Source of the DNA: Pochonia chlamydosporia 170
Lineage: Eukaryota; Ascomycota; Sordariomycetes; Hypocreales; Clavicipitaceae
DNA length: 64,000 nucleotides
Assembly: GCF_001653235.2 (NCBI RefSeq)
Contig: NW_019154043.1
Coordinates: forward strand, 558,001 to 622,000
Direction: 5' to 3'
Notes under the pieces: model-generated
Told to the model about the DNA's origin: nothing
Seen by the model: the letters and a program-made list of their open reading frames with translations, nothing else
Databases searched by the model: none
Translations under genes and position numbers: made by a program
Shown here: positions 1 through 12,538 of the stretch, one piece after another
Layout: each line of letters begins with the position of its first letter
Numbering within the stretch: position 1 is the first letter of the stretch

Positions 1-1495
1 TGTTACGCCACCAGACATCTGCCCAGCATCACCACTGCTGTTGCGTGCTTGGCCATCATTGTCTGAGTTTTCTGACTGGATGGCAGGAGAGTCCTCGTTG
101 GAATGGGTGCCGAGACCAAGCTGTTTCCTGGCATTCAAAACAGCGCGCTTGTGCTGGTTGAGGGCGGTTTGTAACTGCTCGTTGGTATCGATGAGACTCT
201 CCATTGTTTCGTTGTCCGGTGCCGGGTTTTCGGAAACCATGTAGCCTTGCAAGCTTCTGGATGCGCTCAAACAGCGATCGGCAAACTCTTTAATCAGCTC
301 GTTTTGCAGCATCTCGCTGGGGGGCGTATTCATCACGACCTGCTCCAGAAGCTTGGCCGAAGTCCGCGCCTCCTCAAGCCTTGACGTAAGTTCAACGGGA
401 TCAGGGAGGCGATTGTTATGATGGGCCTTGGCGAAGTAATTCTGGGAGTGCCGGTTCAGTTGCTGGGAGCCCAGCATAGATGGTCGGGGTGGAACAGGCG
501 GTCGTCGATTCTGTTTGCTCTTATGTTAACAAGAGATGCAGCGAACGAGTTGACCGGGTTGTCAGTCTTACTCCATGTTTCTTCATCGCGGCCTCTTTCT
601 CTTTCTTCCACATGAGAACCAAGGGGGCCAGGTTTTGGTCATGCATTTTGGTGAATTCAAAGTCATCCAATGTTTCCATCAATATTTGCCACACGCTAAG
701 ATCCTTGACAGACTTAAGCAGGGCTCGAATGGTGTCGACAAATTTGTCGTCCAAATTCCTCGTGAACGTCTCACCGGGGTTGTCGGTTAGGATGCGGACA
801 AGCATAATCGCATTGTACTGCCATGATGGTCTTGAGGAGTAGTCCTTGCTCAAGAATTTGCGAATAACACGGGCGCATTCAGCAGCGGCAGCTGGAGACG
901 ACTCTGCAGCATCGACGATGGGAGGAAGAAAGAGGACTTCATCGCTCTGTGAACAATCGTGAGGCGTTAGCGGTTACTGTTCGGATTGCGACGGCGAGAC
1001 TCGGCATTCGGGACCCAAGCGACTAATTTGCACGCATACCTTGGAATTTCCGCCCGACTCACAAAATGCTTTCTGCAGCAGTGGAAACAATGATTAGCAA
1101 CGATCAAATACCCTGCGGTGGGGCTCGAGACTTACGACGCTATTGTGAGCCGTCACCTCGGGGTTCTCAGCTGGGGTTGCTGCTGATGCTGGGGGAATGT
1201 TTGAGCTGCCTGGGCACCAGTTAGACGAAACATGTCATCTCATGTTTTATATTATGTTTTGTGGTCCGCTTGAAACGAAGCCAGCTGGTGCAAATCCCGC
1301 CGTCGCCGATGGAGGGCGAAGCTGTTGCGCAACCGAGTTGGATCGCACGAGGCTCCCAGCCAGTATTTCGTAGCCCGCCATGGGAAACCAAGGGCCTTGG
1401 ATTGTATAAGTATCGCCGGGGATATTCTTACCACCAGCCTTTTTCTTGATGCTCCCCAGCATCTTGTTCATGCTGAGACTCTTCATAGACTTCAT
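1..1495 (-). CDS. VHS and GAT domain protein (Lsb5/GGA-like), C-terminus off the left edge
   Basis: Probable endosomal/actin-patch trafficking adaptor. Exons read on the minus strand: 1495-1432, 1209-1136, 1072-1040 (only 33 nt), 946-572 and 510 to beyond the window edge; all introns are GT-AG and phases agree. The start is the first ATG (MKSMKSLSMNKM), followed by a basic stretch. An all-helical VHS-type domain spans the third and fourth exons (ending near SVWQILMETLDDFEF). Then come a proline-rich linker (RRPPVPPRP) and a helical GAT-like segment (LLEQVVMNTPPSEMLQNEL). In these families VHS domains bind sorting signals and GAT domains bind Arf or ubiquitin. The order VHS-linker-GAT without an ear domain favours an Lsb5-like protein over a GGA. 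The stop codon is outside the window. Family call fairly firm; orthology to Lsb5 is inference. Confidence 0.8.
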
Positions 1496-3115
1496 CTTGG
1501 GTATTTGGGGCTCGCACGACAAGCGGTCGTGGACGCGCGTAGAGGCGACAAAGGAGGTAAGACGAGGTGGTTGTTGGGTGATGACGCGCGAAATGGGAGG
1601 AGGGTCTGGACTCTTTCTGGTGCTACTTGACGATTCGGTTGAGGCGGCGCAAGCACAGGTAGAGGGACGTAGGGAGAAGACAACCTCCGCGAGTAGCAGT
1701 CAAGCGCTCACAACGAGTAAAGATGTGGTGAGAAAAAAAAAAAAAAGAAGAAGTCGTGATTGTCAGATCAGATGCAGGCAGCGCTCGCCAAGCAAGGGTC
1801 CCCTCGATGCAGAGATGCGGTGTTGGCCGTGGCGTTTCTAGGTAGTCGCGGACTTTGTGGATCAACCAAAACAGTAGAGCAGACTAATAAGGGTCAAAGG
1901 TCAGAGGTCAGAGGTCAGGAGGGTCTGGTCCAGTCTATTCGGCCACAACCTGGATTGGAAACCAACCGGGTCCCTGATCCCCAGTTGCAAAGCAAAGCCG
2001 CAGGAGAAGCGATGAGGAAGAAAAGACGCTGGTTTGCTCTAGTATGAAGAGGAGACGGACAGGGGTCTGTCATCCAGTCTGTCTGGTCGCTTGGATTTGC
2101 CTCGATGGGATGCTGTTACGCAAGTACGTATTAGAGGACGTGGCCGAGGCCAAGCCGTCAACTTTCAGTATTTGGTAAGAAGCCTCCTGCCACGAGCCTC
2201 CTTTGCCTCCACAATGGAGACAAATGTGGGGTTTGTTGAGAAGAAGAAAGAGGAAGCTGGACTCAGTTGAGTGTCTGGCCCGCGCCGATGCTGCCGTGCG
2301 GAGAAGGAGCTGAAGAAACGGCGTCAAGCACTTGAACAGACTGTTCACATTACACAAAAAAAGCAGAAGGCAAAGGGGGAAGCTCCAGATAATAAGCATA
2401 AGAAGGTTGCGAGGCAGCCCATCACCACAAGTTTAATGGCACATCTTGGTCACTCCGTTCGCATTGTCGCTTGATATTCTCCTGGAACTGGCACTAGAAC
2501 TCGCACTATGCCAAGACCCTGAAGCTCACACCACGCTAGCATAGCTCAAATCCAGTTGAGTCCATCTACCTCCCTAATGCCTTGAGTCAACTCTCAATCC
2601 CATCAATAGTAACGACCAAGCCCATAACCGTCCAAGTTGCGATGACTCGCGCGCATAACCACACCTACCGCGAAGTCCCAGTTCCATGGAAAGCATAGCG
2701 CATTACTATTAATCTTCTTCAACTCTTATAGAATCTAATCTCAAGCACTTCCATGTGCATGACTTCAAATCTTCTTCAACTCTTATAGAATCTAATCTCA
2801 AGCACTTCCATGTGCATGACTTCATCATTCCACCCCGCCGCACAAGCCAACAGCACAGCCTCCATCTACGCAAGCACCCTTGCCCTCTTCCGTCGGTCTG
2901 ATGATATGAAATATTGGCAGAATGCATGACCGGGGATCATTGGCTGTCGTGATTTGTGTGTAGATTTTGTGCGGACGGTAATAGCGATGGCATGAGTCTT
3001 GGCACCAACTACCGAGTGATGTTTGCTTGTACAGATGGGATGCTGATGGGACTGCTTGAGATTCAAGGGCGAATAGATATGTATTAGCTACATATGTACG
3101 TACAACTACATTTGC
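1496..3115. other. Intergenic region upstream of the VHS/GAT gene
   Basis: No convincing gene on either strand. It holds the promoter of the VHS/GAT gene, including a pyrimidine tract on the minus strand (A-run on the plus strand near 1734-1746). It also holds a short AGGTCAG tandem repeat near 1892-1920 and a perfect 57-bp duplication, and ends at the stop codon of the UBX-domain gene. Confidence 0.6.
2711..2824. repeat. Perfect tandem duplication, 2 x 57 bp
   Basis: Positions 2711-2767 are repeated without any mismatch at 2768-2824. The unit is 19 codons long, so it stays open in one minus frame, but that frame has no other sign of coding. Its perfection suggests a recent duplication. Confidence 0.95.
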
Positions 3116-4789
3116 TCATTGAGCATCATCTTGGTGGTCGTTGTCGTCGTCGTCATCATCACCCGACACCTCCTCGACTATCAAATTGCCGGATTTGCCA
3201 ATCCTTTCCCCCAGCGTGGCTGTAGTGCTAGCTTCATACACCACGCGCGGCAGCGTCGAGGCTATTCTGAACAAATACTTGTGCTCATACGCCTCGGGCG
3301 CCTCCACATCAGAGGCTGCCTCTTCGGTGCTGTCGTCAGCTCCGCCTTGTAACCTATCGTAGCATTCCACAAAGGCATAGAGCTCCTCCACCGGCGCATC
3401 CTGCGCGAACCTCCTGACAATGCGGCCGGCCCCCGAGCCCTCGGGCATTTTGAGCGCGACGCGTACCACATTCTTATCGTCTGCTGCTGGTTCGGGGAGC
3501 AGCTTGGCTGTGCGCCATGTCTTCCATTGGTTGCGCTTCCTCTCGAGTAATGCCGCCTCTTGGGCCTTTTCCCGGGCCAACGATTCGGCGGCTTCTGCAG
3601 CTGCAGCTGCCTCTTTCCGTTGGCGGGCCCGTTCTCTGTCAATGGCGAGAGATCGTTCATACGCCGAATCCTGCTCGTTGCGGAGGTTCCTTGATACTTC
3701 TTGTGCGGTTCGTTCCGCCCGCACGCCGTCGAGGTCGGAGCCGTACTTCTCAACCGAGTTTTGTAGTTCCGAGAGGTATGTGCTTGCTGGCATGGGTCCA
3801 ACGAGGCGCTTAACAATGCCCATGCGGGTGCTGCCCTCCTTCGGTGTGAGGCAGACTAGTGCTGTGAAGGGGAATTTTGTGCATGTGTATTCGGTGGCTA
3901 CTTGGTATGCTTCCGAGTCCAGGACATTGCCACCCCAAAGAATGATGTTGTTTGTGGGGTCCTTGATGTAATCTATTACGTCTTGTGAAAGCAGTGTGTC
4001 TCTAATAAATGGTGCCGTGTCATCGTGCTCTGGGGATAACAGAATCACGAGCAAGAACTTCAGCTCCTTCTTGGCCAGATCATGTGCCTGGGCCAGTCCG
4101 CCCTCAAAGAAGGGAAGTTCGTTCTGTCCGTACTCTTCGTCGAATTCGCGCTTAAATCGGGCAGCCGTATCGCGGGGCATCAACATTCGACGACCGCTGG
4201 TGTCTTTGAATCCGGATGACATGCGACTCGTAACCGCACGTGGTCGAATTGACGCCGGCAGGAAGGATAGGATGTACCAAAATGTCCTGAATAAGGTTGA
4301 AGCTGCGCGCCATCCCCAGCCAAACGGGGCGAGAAGAAGTCCCAAGAGCCACGGTGAGCGACGGGTTACGGGCTGTTGCGGCACGATCCTCGGTGCCAAG
4401 TCCGTTTGCTGTCTTCGTTCCGTTCGTGGGGAGAAACCTTCGGCAAGAAGGCTTTCTTGCAGGTTTTCGTGTCTGGCTGTCATTCGGGGAACCTCTTGTG
4501 CGGCCATGGCTTCGGCTACTGGGTCGGGCCCCTCGCCGTCGAAGAATTTGGCAATGGCGATCTAGGTGCAAATGTTAGCCATAAGCGACGACCAGCAGTA
4601 CCGACGGCTGGCGGGAGCCGAGAAAAACTATTCCTATAGCTGCGTGATTCTTACCTGAACGTTCCATTGTGATCGTTGCAACAATGGAATGGCCTCCTTA
4701 GGCTCTTGGTTCGTGACCTGAATGTATTGCTGGAGAGCCTCCTGTTGTGTAGTGGACAGCTGTCCCACGTCATCGCTGGAGTCGGCCAT
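3116..4789 (-). CDS. UBA-UAS-UBX domain membrane protein (FAF2/UBXD8, yeast Ubx2-like)
   Basis: Two exons, 4789-4655 and 4561-3116, joined in phase 0, give 526 aa. Order of parts: N-terminal UBA-like helices in residues 1-45 (SQWNVQ); a hydrophobic hairpin at about 114-147 (SPWLLGLLLAPFGWGW) that would insert in the ER or lipid-droplet membrane; a thioredoxin-like UAS domain (FLLVILLSPEHDD); a long charged coiled coil rich in Arg, Glu and Ala at about 330-395; a C-terminal UBX fold (RRFAQDAPVEELYAFVE); and an acidic tail. This is the family layout of proteins that recruit Cdc48/p97 to the ER for protein degradation. The 135-nt first exon ends at the UBA/loop border. It shares a 1.7-kb divergent upstream region with PAN3. 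Family call firm; the function is taken from the family. Confidence 0.9.
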
Positions 4790-6455
4790 GTTGCGGCCTG
4801 GGTATGGGAGAAGAGCCGGTAATTGATACTGTCGTGACCATGCGATGGGGATATGACGCAAATGAATGGTGATGATTCAAGGTTCCGAGATGCTTAGCAA
4901 CTGCGCTTCGAAGCTTGTTGACCAGCTCGGATGGATGATGCGACCAGGTGCTTGGATGTGTGAGGATGCAAGTTCGGAGCTGCTAGCCGCAGGCCGCATC
5001 AGGACATCCGTCATGTCCAGACAGGCTGAGGCAGCTGTGGTGGGGCTGAGGACATCTCAAGTACCTGCGTACCCAGCAACTCAAGATCCAGTCATTGTTG
5101 AATCCAGAGAGCTGCTGATGCAATCGGTGCAGGACTTGTTGGGGACCGGATAGGCGACCGGATGTAGTTGAATGACATTTTGTTTGGTATACATGTAATG
5201 TTAAATGGCAAGTACCTAGCTAATTAGATTCGCCCATATTGACTTTCGTTTCATGTTGCATTTCAGCTGGTGCATGCACTTGGCAATTGTCTACATGTAG
5301 CTACCCTGTAACTAGTCAAATGGAACTAGGTAGAATAGTAATGCAAGCACCTGCATTTGTTTCCGTAATTCAATGAATTGTTATTTGGTATTACCAATTA
5401 AGCCCTTTTTCTTTGCTTTGGTTTCCACATTTGAGAGGTATGTTGCACAGTACTTCATGGAGGTTTTCCACATGACACGGGTTGCGAGGTAGCCCAACAA
5501 TAGGGACGACTTAGGTACGACGATGTGCTTCACTTTTGATAGTTATACCCACCTAAGCATAGGACAACTTTTTGCCGGTTCTTGCCAAGTTTCAAGATTT
5601 CAAGACTAAAAGCAAAAGAAAGATCAATTGTAATTGTATTTCAACCCACGTATAGACACGACATGTCTTATGGCTGCGCGCCTATCAATCAGATTGTCAG
5701 CCACATGACCAATCATGTCTGGTCTGGCTCACTCCTGTGGCTTCTGAACATTGAGTGGTTGTAGACGCTGTTGCCGCTCAGCGGGAAGGAGTGCTCAGGT
5801 TGGTGCTTGCCTTGCTGTCAGCTTATGACTGATGCTTGTCTACCTAGGTAGCCAGTCCAGAGTCCAGCTGGACAAGGACTCGAACTTTCCCCCACTTCGA
5901 CACAGAGACTTGACACCAAACCAGGTTCAAGTTGACATGGACCAGACATGGACCAGACCTCCATCTGCCGCTCCAACTCCAACCCCTACCTCACCTCACC
6001 TCAACCACCAGACCAGATCTCGACTCTGCGCCGCCCACGTTCCGCATTCTCTTCGGCTGCTGCACGCCGAGCAGCTCTGTCGACGCCCATCCATTGTAAA
6101 TGGGCGCAAGGCCCTCGCGACCAATTGAGCCATGGCAGATGACTGCTTCACCAAGGTACGTCCGTTGACAAGCGCGTATCCGCAACCGCAACCGCAACCG
6201 CAACCGCATCTGCGTCCGCATCTGCATCCGCATCCCTCCTCACTCAACACTTGACCATTTGCATCTCCACACCACGCCACAGCCTCCGACTCCCCGCCAG
6301 TCTCACCTGCATACATGGAACATGAGACGACCTCGTACCCGGACACGCCTGTCGCGCTTGCCCCGACTACGTTGCTGTTGCTGTTGCTCGTCGCGAACTT
6401 TGATTGACAAGATGCAGACGTCGTAGAATCGACGACCGGTACTCCCACCTAGACA
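4790..6455. promoter_or_regulatory. Divergent promoter region between the UBX gene and PAN3
   Basis: About 1.7 kb with no supported gene. The middle (5160-5640) is AT-rich. The PAN3 side is CT-rich, as is common before fungal transcription starts, and carries a CCGCAA/CCGCAT hexanucleotide tract at 6179-6235. A short open frame at 6132 ending in an AAG|GTACGT donor could be an untranslated or alternative first exon, but nothing else supports it. Confidence 0.5.
6179..6235. repeat. Imperfect hexanucleotide repeat (CCGCAA / CCGCAT)
   Basis: About nine consecutive six-base units, first CCGCAA and then CCGCAT or TCTGCG variants, about 220 bp upstream of the PAN3 start codon. Confidence 0.85.
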
Positions 6456-8731
6456 ATGGCGGCGTCGCGATTCGCAGCCTCCGATCTTAGGCGCCCAGCT
6501 GGTTCGTCGCCGAAACCAAAGGGACGCGGTACGATGCGACTTCCCCATGTTGTACTTGGCAGCTCTGATAGAACAAATGATTCTGGGAATTGCCAATCAC
6601 TCCATGCCAGGAGCTGACCTCTTGTCTGTAGCGGAGAACAAGGACACGCTCTGTCGAAACGTCTTAATTTATGGACACTGCCGATACGAAGACCAAGGTT
6701 GCACCTTTTCCCACGACCAAAACAAGAATAGCTCAAACCAAGCAGACATGTATGTCATCGGCAACCTGCATTTTCAGGGCATGGCAAATTGCATTGTTCC
6801 CTGTCAAAATCTCCCAGATACACACTCATTGATGCTGACACGCGTTTCTCAGGTCTCGAAGAGCCCTGAATGTCGAGTCTCCTTCATTTACTCCCGCAAA
6901 CCTGCAATCTGTCAGCAAAAAACCAACATTTTCTACACAAGCCGCCAATGCGCCGACATTCACTCCGAGGGGGCTAGGCGGTATGGGAATGTCCTGCATT
7001 GATATAGGTGCTCATGTTCTAACTCTACTTTATAGCATCGCCAGCTCTCTCAGCAACTCCTGCTGATCCAGAAGCTGCCATATTTAACCCAGCCGCCATT
7101 CGCGAATTCACTCCCAGTTTTGAGTTGAATTCACAGGTTCGTCTTGCCTTGGCAACAACATTTGCTCAGCACATGTAAGATAACACTTGTCGCAGGGTGT
7201 GTCGAATGGATCGAATCAAGATGGCTCCGTGAACTATGATGCGTTTGCAATGGCGTCAGTTGGTCAAAGCCTCCCCGGCGTACAGTTCAATCCCTACGTG
7301 GATGAACAAGGAGGCATGCCTGGCGCCGCTGGAGGATTTTATCAACCAACTGCCGCGTATAATGCCCCTCTCCAGCCCCTGCAGCATCACCTGTATGCGC
7401 CGGTTGGACCCTACAGAGAGGACCTGATGCCCTATCATAGATTGACACACGACTTTTTCCTGCCCGACAAAATACGGGAAGACCTTCAAAAGAAGGCAGA
7501 GGCCTCACTCCAGGTCATGCCTAACTCACAACTGCCTCAGATGGAAAACTACCACTCGCTGGTACCCCTCGACACCAACCACCGAAATAACGCTAATATC
7601 TTCTCCTACCCCAGCTGGATTTACAAGGCGACAGCTTCCAAGACAGGCAATCTTTATTGTCTGCGGCGGTTGGAGGGATTCAGGCTCACAAACGAACACG
7701 CCATCCGATCCGTCAAGGAATGGAGAAAGATTGACAATGCAAACGTTGTGACGATACACGATGCATTTACAGCCCGTGCCTTTGGGGACAGCTCTCTCAT
7801 ATTTGTCCAAGATTATCACCCCTTGGCCAAAACCCTTGCTGAAGTTCACCTTGCTCAACTTGTTTCCCCAGCCCCGGCACCTGGAGGCCGCTTTCCAGCA
7901 AAATCCCCAATTTCGGAAGCTGTCTTATGGGGCTACATCTCCCAAATCGCAAACGCCTTGAAATCCATTCATTCCATTAACCTAGCTGCCCGGTGTATCG
8001 ACGTCACCAAGATCATACTTACTGATAAAAATCGCATACGCCTAAACGCCTGCTCTATTCTCGATGTGGTCCAATTTGAAATGCGCCGCCCCATGCAGGA
8101 ACTCCAACAAGACGACTTCATGCAATTTGGCCGCACCATCCTCTCTCTAGCAACCAGCACACCTCCTGCCCAACTCGCCAATGTCAATGCCTCCATTGAA
8201 CAAATGGCCCGCTCGTACTCCGTAGAGCTTCGCGACACAGTCATATGGCTCCTCACGCCTGCGCAGCCACCTTCTCAAAAGACGATTGAAGAATTTATTC
8301 GCGGTATTGCAGGCCACATCGTCACCACCCTCGACCAAGCCCAACACCACGCCGACGACCTTAATTCTGAATTGTTCCGCGAACTAGAAAACGGCCGCAT
8401 CGCTCGGCTCCTCCTCAAGCTAGGCGCCATCAATGAACGCCAGGAATTTGATGGAGACCGGACGTGGTCTGAAAACGGAGAGCGGTATATGCTCAAACTG
8501 TTCAGGGACTACGTCTTCCACCAAGTTGATAGTAACGGGAATCCCGTCCTTGACATGGGTCACATGCTTCGTTGCCTGAACAAATTAGATGCAGGCACCG
8601 AGGAGAGAATCTGTCTTACCAGCCGTGATGAACAGACTAGCTTCATTGTCAGCTATAAGGAGCTGAGGAAGCAGCTGGGAAATGCGTTTGGCGAGCTTCA
8701 AAAGACTAGTAAGCAGGGCAGGGGGTTCTAG
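6456..8731 (+). CDS. PAN3: PAN2-PAN3 deadenylation complex subunit PAN3
   Basis: Five exons: 6456-6528, 6632-6749, 6853-6980, 7036-7136 and 7196-8731, with all phases consistent, giving 651 aa, the usual length. PAN3 recruits the PAN2 nuclease to poly(A)-bound Pab1 for mRNA tail shortening in the cytoplasm. Visible parts: an N-terminal CCCH zinc finger (Cys32, Cys41, Cys48, His52; TLCRNVLIYGHCRYED); a low-complexity linker with a PAM2-like stretch (ESPSFTPANL, then FNPAAIREFTPSFE); a pseudokinase domain from about residue 230 (YPSWIYKATASKTGNLYCLR); and the C-terminal coiled coil and knob (RMLKLF-type segment, YMLKLFRDYVFHQVD). The start MAASRFAASDLRRP matches the usual PAN3 N-terminus. Convergent with LSM7. 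Confidence 0.97.
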
Positions 8732-9373
8732 AAGAGCCTTGGTACGACACCACCACGCCGGTCGATGAGTGCTCACATGTAAAGGGGACGATGGGGCTAT
8801 ATGGAATTGGCTTCTTGTTTGCTGCGATTGATTTCTTTTCCGACCACCGATGATGGGGTCGCATTGGTTTGAACGGAGGTATGAGATGGCAAACGATATG
8901 TTACGAGTCACACTGGTCCGAAGAGATGGCATGATGGATGAAACGTGGTGATTGGACTTGGCATTTTAGCTACGGACTGGTAGTGGTTGTAGAGGAGGGT
9001 TTATCTTATTCAGGAACCAGGGACGAGAGCGGCCGGTAGACTCACAGTAGAATCTTAAGCCAAAAAAATGTCATATCTTTATTGTTCATAAGCGGTCTCT
9101 ATGGTGGTGTGTCATGTAGTGTCATGTAGTATCATAACATGGGCATGACCATGCCTGCCGTTTGGATATTATCCCGTGAGTCCCATCATTTGCCTGCTAT
9201 TTTGATCCGGCCTTTTTGACCATACATGGAGCTATTGTTCCCTATGCGCCTTGGGGTTCTCCGTTCAGGATTGGGTGGTGAGCTGAATGCTACCAAACTT
9301 GCGTCTCGGAAATGTTCGTGGAGCTACGGTATCGCTGTGACTTGATGTATCAAACTGCATCGTCCAAAACGCT
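8732..9373. other. Convergent 3' region between PAN3 and LSM7
   Basis: No gene seen. It should hold both 3' untranslated regions. A GTCATGTAGT decamer is repeated in tandem near 9112-9131, and an A-rich stretch (AAAAAAATGTC) lies near 9061. Confidence 0.5.
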
Positions 9374-9837
9374 CTACTCCTCTGCAGCCGCAAAAGGGTT
9401 GGCGATTTCTTCGCTGCCATCAACGGGAGTGATGACGACGAGAAGAGTGCCACGCGCGACAACCAGGCCCAGCGGCCGAGTGGACTCGTTTCCTTCCTCG
9501 TCTGCAATATCAATGTTAGCTACCGAACCCTTGAGAAACGAATTGGCGTCGCAAATATAATCCCCGTACCTCGAACAGTCTCCTTCACATCGTCCAGCAC
9601 CAGGTTCATGAGCGCATCGTACCCCTTTAGCGTACCCGTGACTTCTCGTCCGCCATTGAACTTGACGGTGATCTCCTTGTCCATGTACTTGGCCAAGTCG
9701 AGGATGTTCTCCTTCTTCGGCTTCTCGCCCTTGTCGCCGCCATCGCGACCACCGTCCCTGCCACCACGGCCGCCGCCTCGTCCACCACGAGAACCTCCTC
9801 CTCCTCTTCCACCTCGGTGTGCGGGTCTATCGGCCAT
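9374..9837 (-). CDS. LSM7: U6 snRNA-associated Sm-like protein LSm7
   Basis: Two exons, 9837-9570 and 9501-9374, spliced in phase 1, give 131 aa. LSm7 is one subunit of the LSm1-7 ring (mRNA decapping in the cytoplasm) and the LSm2-8 ring (U6 snRNA in the nucleus). The Sm1 motif is ITVKFNGGREVTGTLKGYD with NLVLDD after it; the Sm2 motif is LGLVVARGTLLVVI in the second exon. The N-terminus carries an Arg-Gly-rich (RGG) segment of about 30 residues before the Sm fold, absent from the yeast and human proteins as far as I know. The neighbouring PAN3 also acts in mRNA turnover, but adjacency of two genes may be chance. Confidence 0.95.
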
Positions 9838-12538
9838 GTCGCATGTGTGTGTGCGCGTAAGTGCTTGACACCGAATGGATGGGTCGTTTCGATAGGGATG
9901 TGGCAGAAAAAGCTGCCTTGGATCAGAGCTTCAAGCGACAGTTGTGGTTTGGCGGGGGAAAGCGTGCCGGGCGGTGGAGGGGTGGAGTTCCGATTTGGGC
10001 TTAGCGTCCTGACTTGCTTTCATCTGTAGGCGATGCCATCTGTAGGCGATGCCATCTGCCTTCCAAGGTTGTTGTGTCGCCTCTGGAATCAGCGACAAGG
10101 TACCTAGGTATTTGTGCGATGCATGACGGGGATGATTGTGCATCCTGTGAGCAGTGAACATGGATGTTTGTGATTCCCGAGTGGCGAGAAATGGTGAATA
10201 CCGTGGTTGGCTCGTCTGTGTTATTCTTGGAGAAATGCAAAAGAGGGGAAATTGATAGATGTACCTGCAATCTGGTGCAATGGCATCAATCCGCATGTAC
10301 AAAGAGCTGGAAGTGGCGATGATGGACAGAATGGGGAGGCACGAGGCCCCCCGTAGGGCTAATTTGGGGCAAGAACGACCTGGCCTGGCTTGAATCTTGC
10401 CTGCAGGGTCATGAGTGATGGCAGTCGTAACCCCAACCAACCAGTTGACATTTGAATCGGCGACTTGGATGAACAACAATAGCTGTCACTTATGATAGGT
10501 CTGGCTGGTAGATGTCTGGTCGTCCACCCTCTTTTTGCATCCTGACTGACATTCCGCCTGGTCTAACCAGTCGTAGATTCTCCAGATGCACCACATTCAT
10601 CGATCGGATACTCGTACATCCACTGAGGCCACAGGCACATGTACAACGCGTTGCTTTCCTGTTTGCATCTCATCGGTCTCATGTCTGGCGTGGTCTGGTT
10701 GACAATGACCCTTTGGATACTATTCATCGACACCAGGGCGCTTGAGTGTTCACACCGGCAAAATTATGCAATCTGCCGGTCCGTCTCGCGCCCCGAACGA
10801 AACATCCACCTAGGTATCCTTGCATAAGAAATATTCGTTCTTCCGCTATGCTTCCATGTCGTCCTAAGGTGTCAATATGTCAAAGCACAATGCTCGTACC
10901 ATTGCTGAGGACCCGCCAGCTGTGTTTCGATCTTCACAGCGTAATTTATCATTGTTCTCCAGCTTGATGGAACTGCCCCGCAAGTCTGTTCGCTGTTGGA
11001 CATTTGGCCAAGGTCACGGGCGAGATGCAGCACAGGTTGACAACTACCTTCAATGTTCCGTCCAACCAACGAGTGTTTGAGACCAAGACCGAAATCATGA
11101 ATCACCTTTGGCGCTTGCATCGGCTCGCCCTTTGACACAGGACAATCCGGATCTTACCCCGATCCTACACACGTCTCTTCGCCCATTGGATATCTCCGCG
11201 ATTAATTTAGAAATTCCTTCTGCTGATGCTTCCGCTGGCCTAACATCCAAGGTCGTGAACTCAGGGTATTGCAAGACCCTGTCATTAGCTTGGTTGAAGG
11301 CCCCGGACATATGTCACCGGAATGGAGGTTGGAGCGGGATCGTCATGACGACTTTCCATCCTGAGTGTGTTTGCCGCTGGGGAGCGTCAGTGGGCTCCAT
11401 TGTGTGCCCAGATGTCCACCAACCTGCATGCCACGACCACGGCTATGCTGCGGGCGTTGAAAAGCGCGTGGCTGCTGACTTTTAGCGTGCCTAGTCAAGA
11501 CACCATTTGACCAGTCTCCAAAGAAATACGCAAGAGGCGGCGGTGCCAAAAGAACAAACAGTCAACATGAGCCCAAGGCCGTGGTACGGAGCAGGCACAT
11601 CCGAACGAGTTGTGGGTGTGCAAAATGCGGCTCTGGCAGCACTTTTCTTTGAGAGATTTGATCTCTCCGCCCGCCGAATGCGCCTATCACTGCCTTTATC
11701 GCATCAGATCTTAGGAATCTTGCTGGTCATACCCACAGTCGCCCCCTTCCCACGACTGTTTGCCCAAGCTTGAAGCTGTTCTGTTTGGAGGCAGTGGATT
11801 ATCGTGTGCCCAAAGACCCATCATAACATTGCTAGCAGAACGAACTGAACCGACCGGTCGATCTCTGTGAACTCTTCGAGAGAGGGGTCGCACTGGGAAG
11901 CGTCAATTGCTAGCCCAGTGTCGCTTAAGTGACCGTCGTTTATACGGATTCTGACCTCTTATAACAGACATGTGTCTCCCACACCCTATCGTCGACTTTA
12001 CCACTTACACATGACGAATTCACACACTTTCGGCACCTGGGCTTTCGGGGCTTAAGCACCATTCTCTTCCAGATTTACACATCATGATCTGAGCTGACAC
12101 ATCTGTTGACCGTTCACGTCCCAACCTAGCAAACTTGCTGCGGCTTCGAGATTACACGGCACCAGCCCTGGTCGAGGACATTGTCCATTCTCCCGTAGAC
12201 CCACCAGTCATCCTGGGTCGGGTGTCCGCAATGCAGCGCCGAACGAGTTTCATCAATGATTCCGTCTGCGCGCTATTACTTACATACAAATCAGCCGCTC
12301 CCTCCTGAGAACTCCCCTTCGAATATTCCCACACCATTTCCTTGCTCTGAGAAATAGGGCGCCGTAACGGAGCATCGAGGCCCCTGACGGGGGATCCAGG
12401 CGATAACCTCCAAGCTATTGTTGAACCATTTTTGGAGAGGCCCGTGTCTTACCATCAGACCCGGCCCGCGCCACACCGTCGTATTTCTAAATCGAATCGT
12501 AATATTTTAAAGCTGCCAAGTCAAGGAGTGCCTTCGTC
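9838..12538. other. Long intergenic region (2.7 kb)
   Basis: Open frames here (for example 9931-10479 minus and 11108-11485 plus) have no recognisable domain and overlap each other on both strands, so I call none. It contains LSM7's promoter and the upstream region of the zinc-cluster gene. A 16-bp unit is repeated at 10021-10058. Confidence 0.5.
10021..10058. repeat. 16-bp tandem repeat, 2.4 copies
   Basis: CATCTGTAGGCGATGC occurs at 10021-10036 and 10037-10052 and begins again at 10053. No mismatch between the two full copies. Confidence 0.9.

Noticed and set aside
3420..3971. Plus-strand frame of 183 codons, and 3996-4565 (189 codons)
   Set aside because: Both are on the opposite strand of the UBX-domain gene, whose domains are clear.
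9931..10479. Minus-strand frame of 182 codons
   Set aside because: No signal, no domain, low-complexity composition and no splice pattern; likely chance in intergenic DNA.
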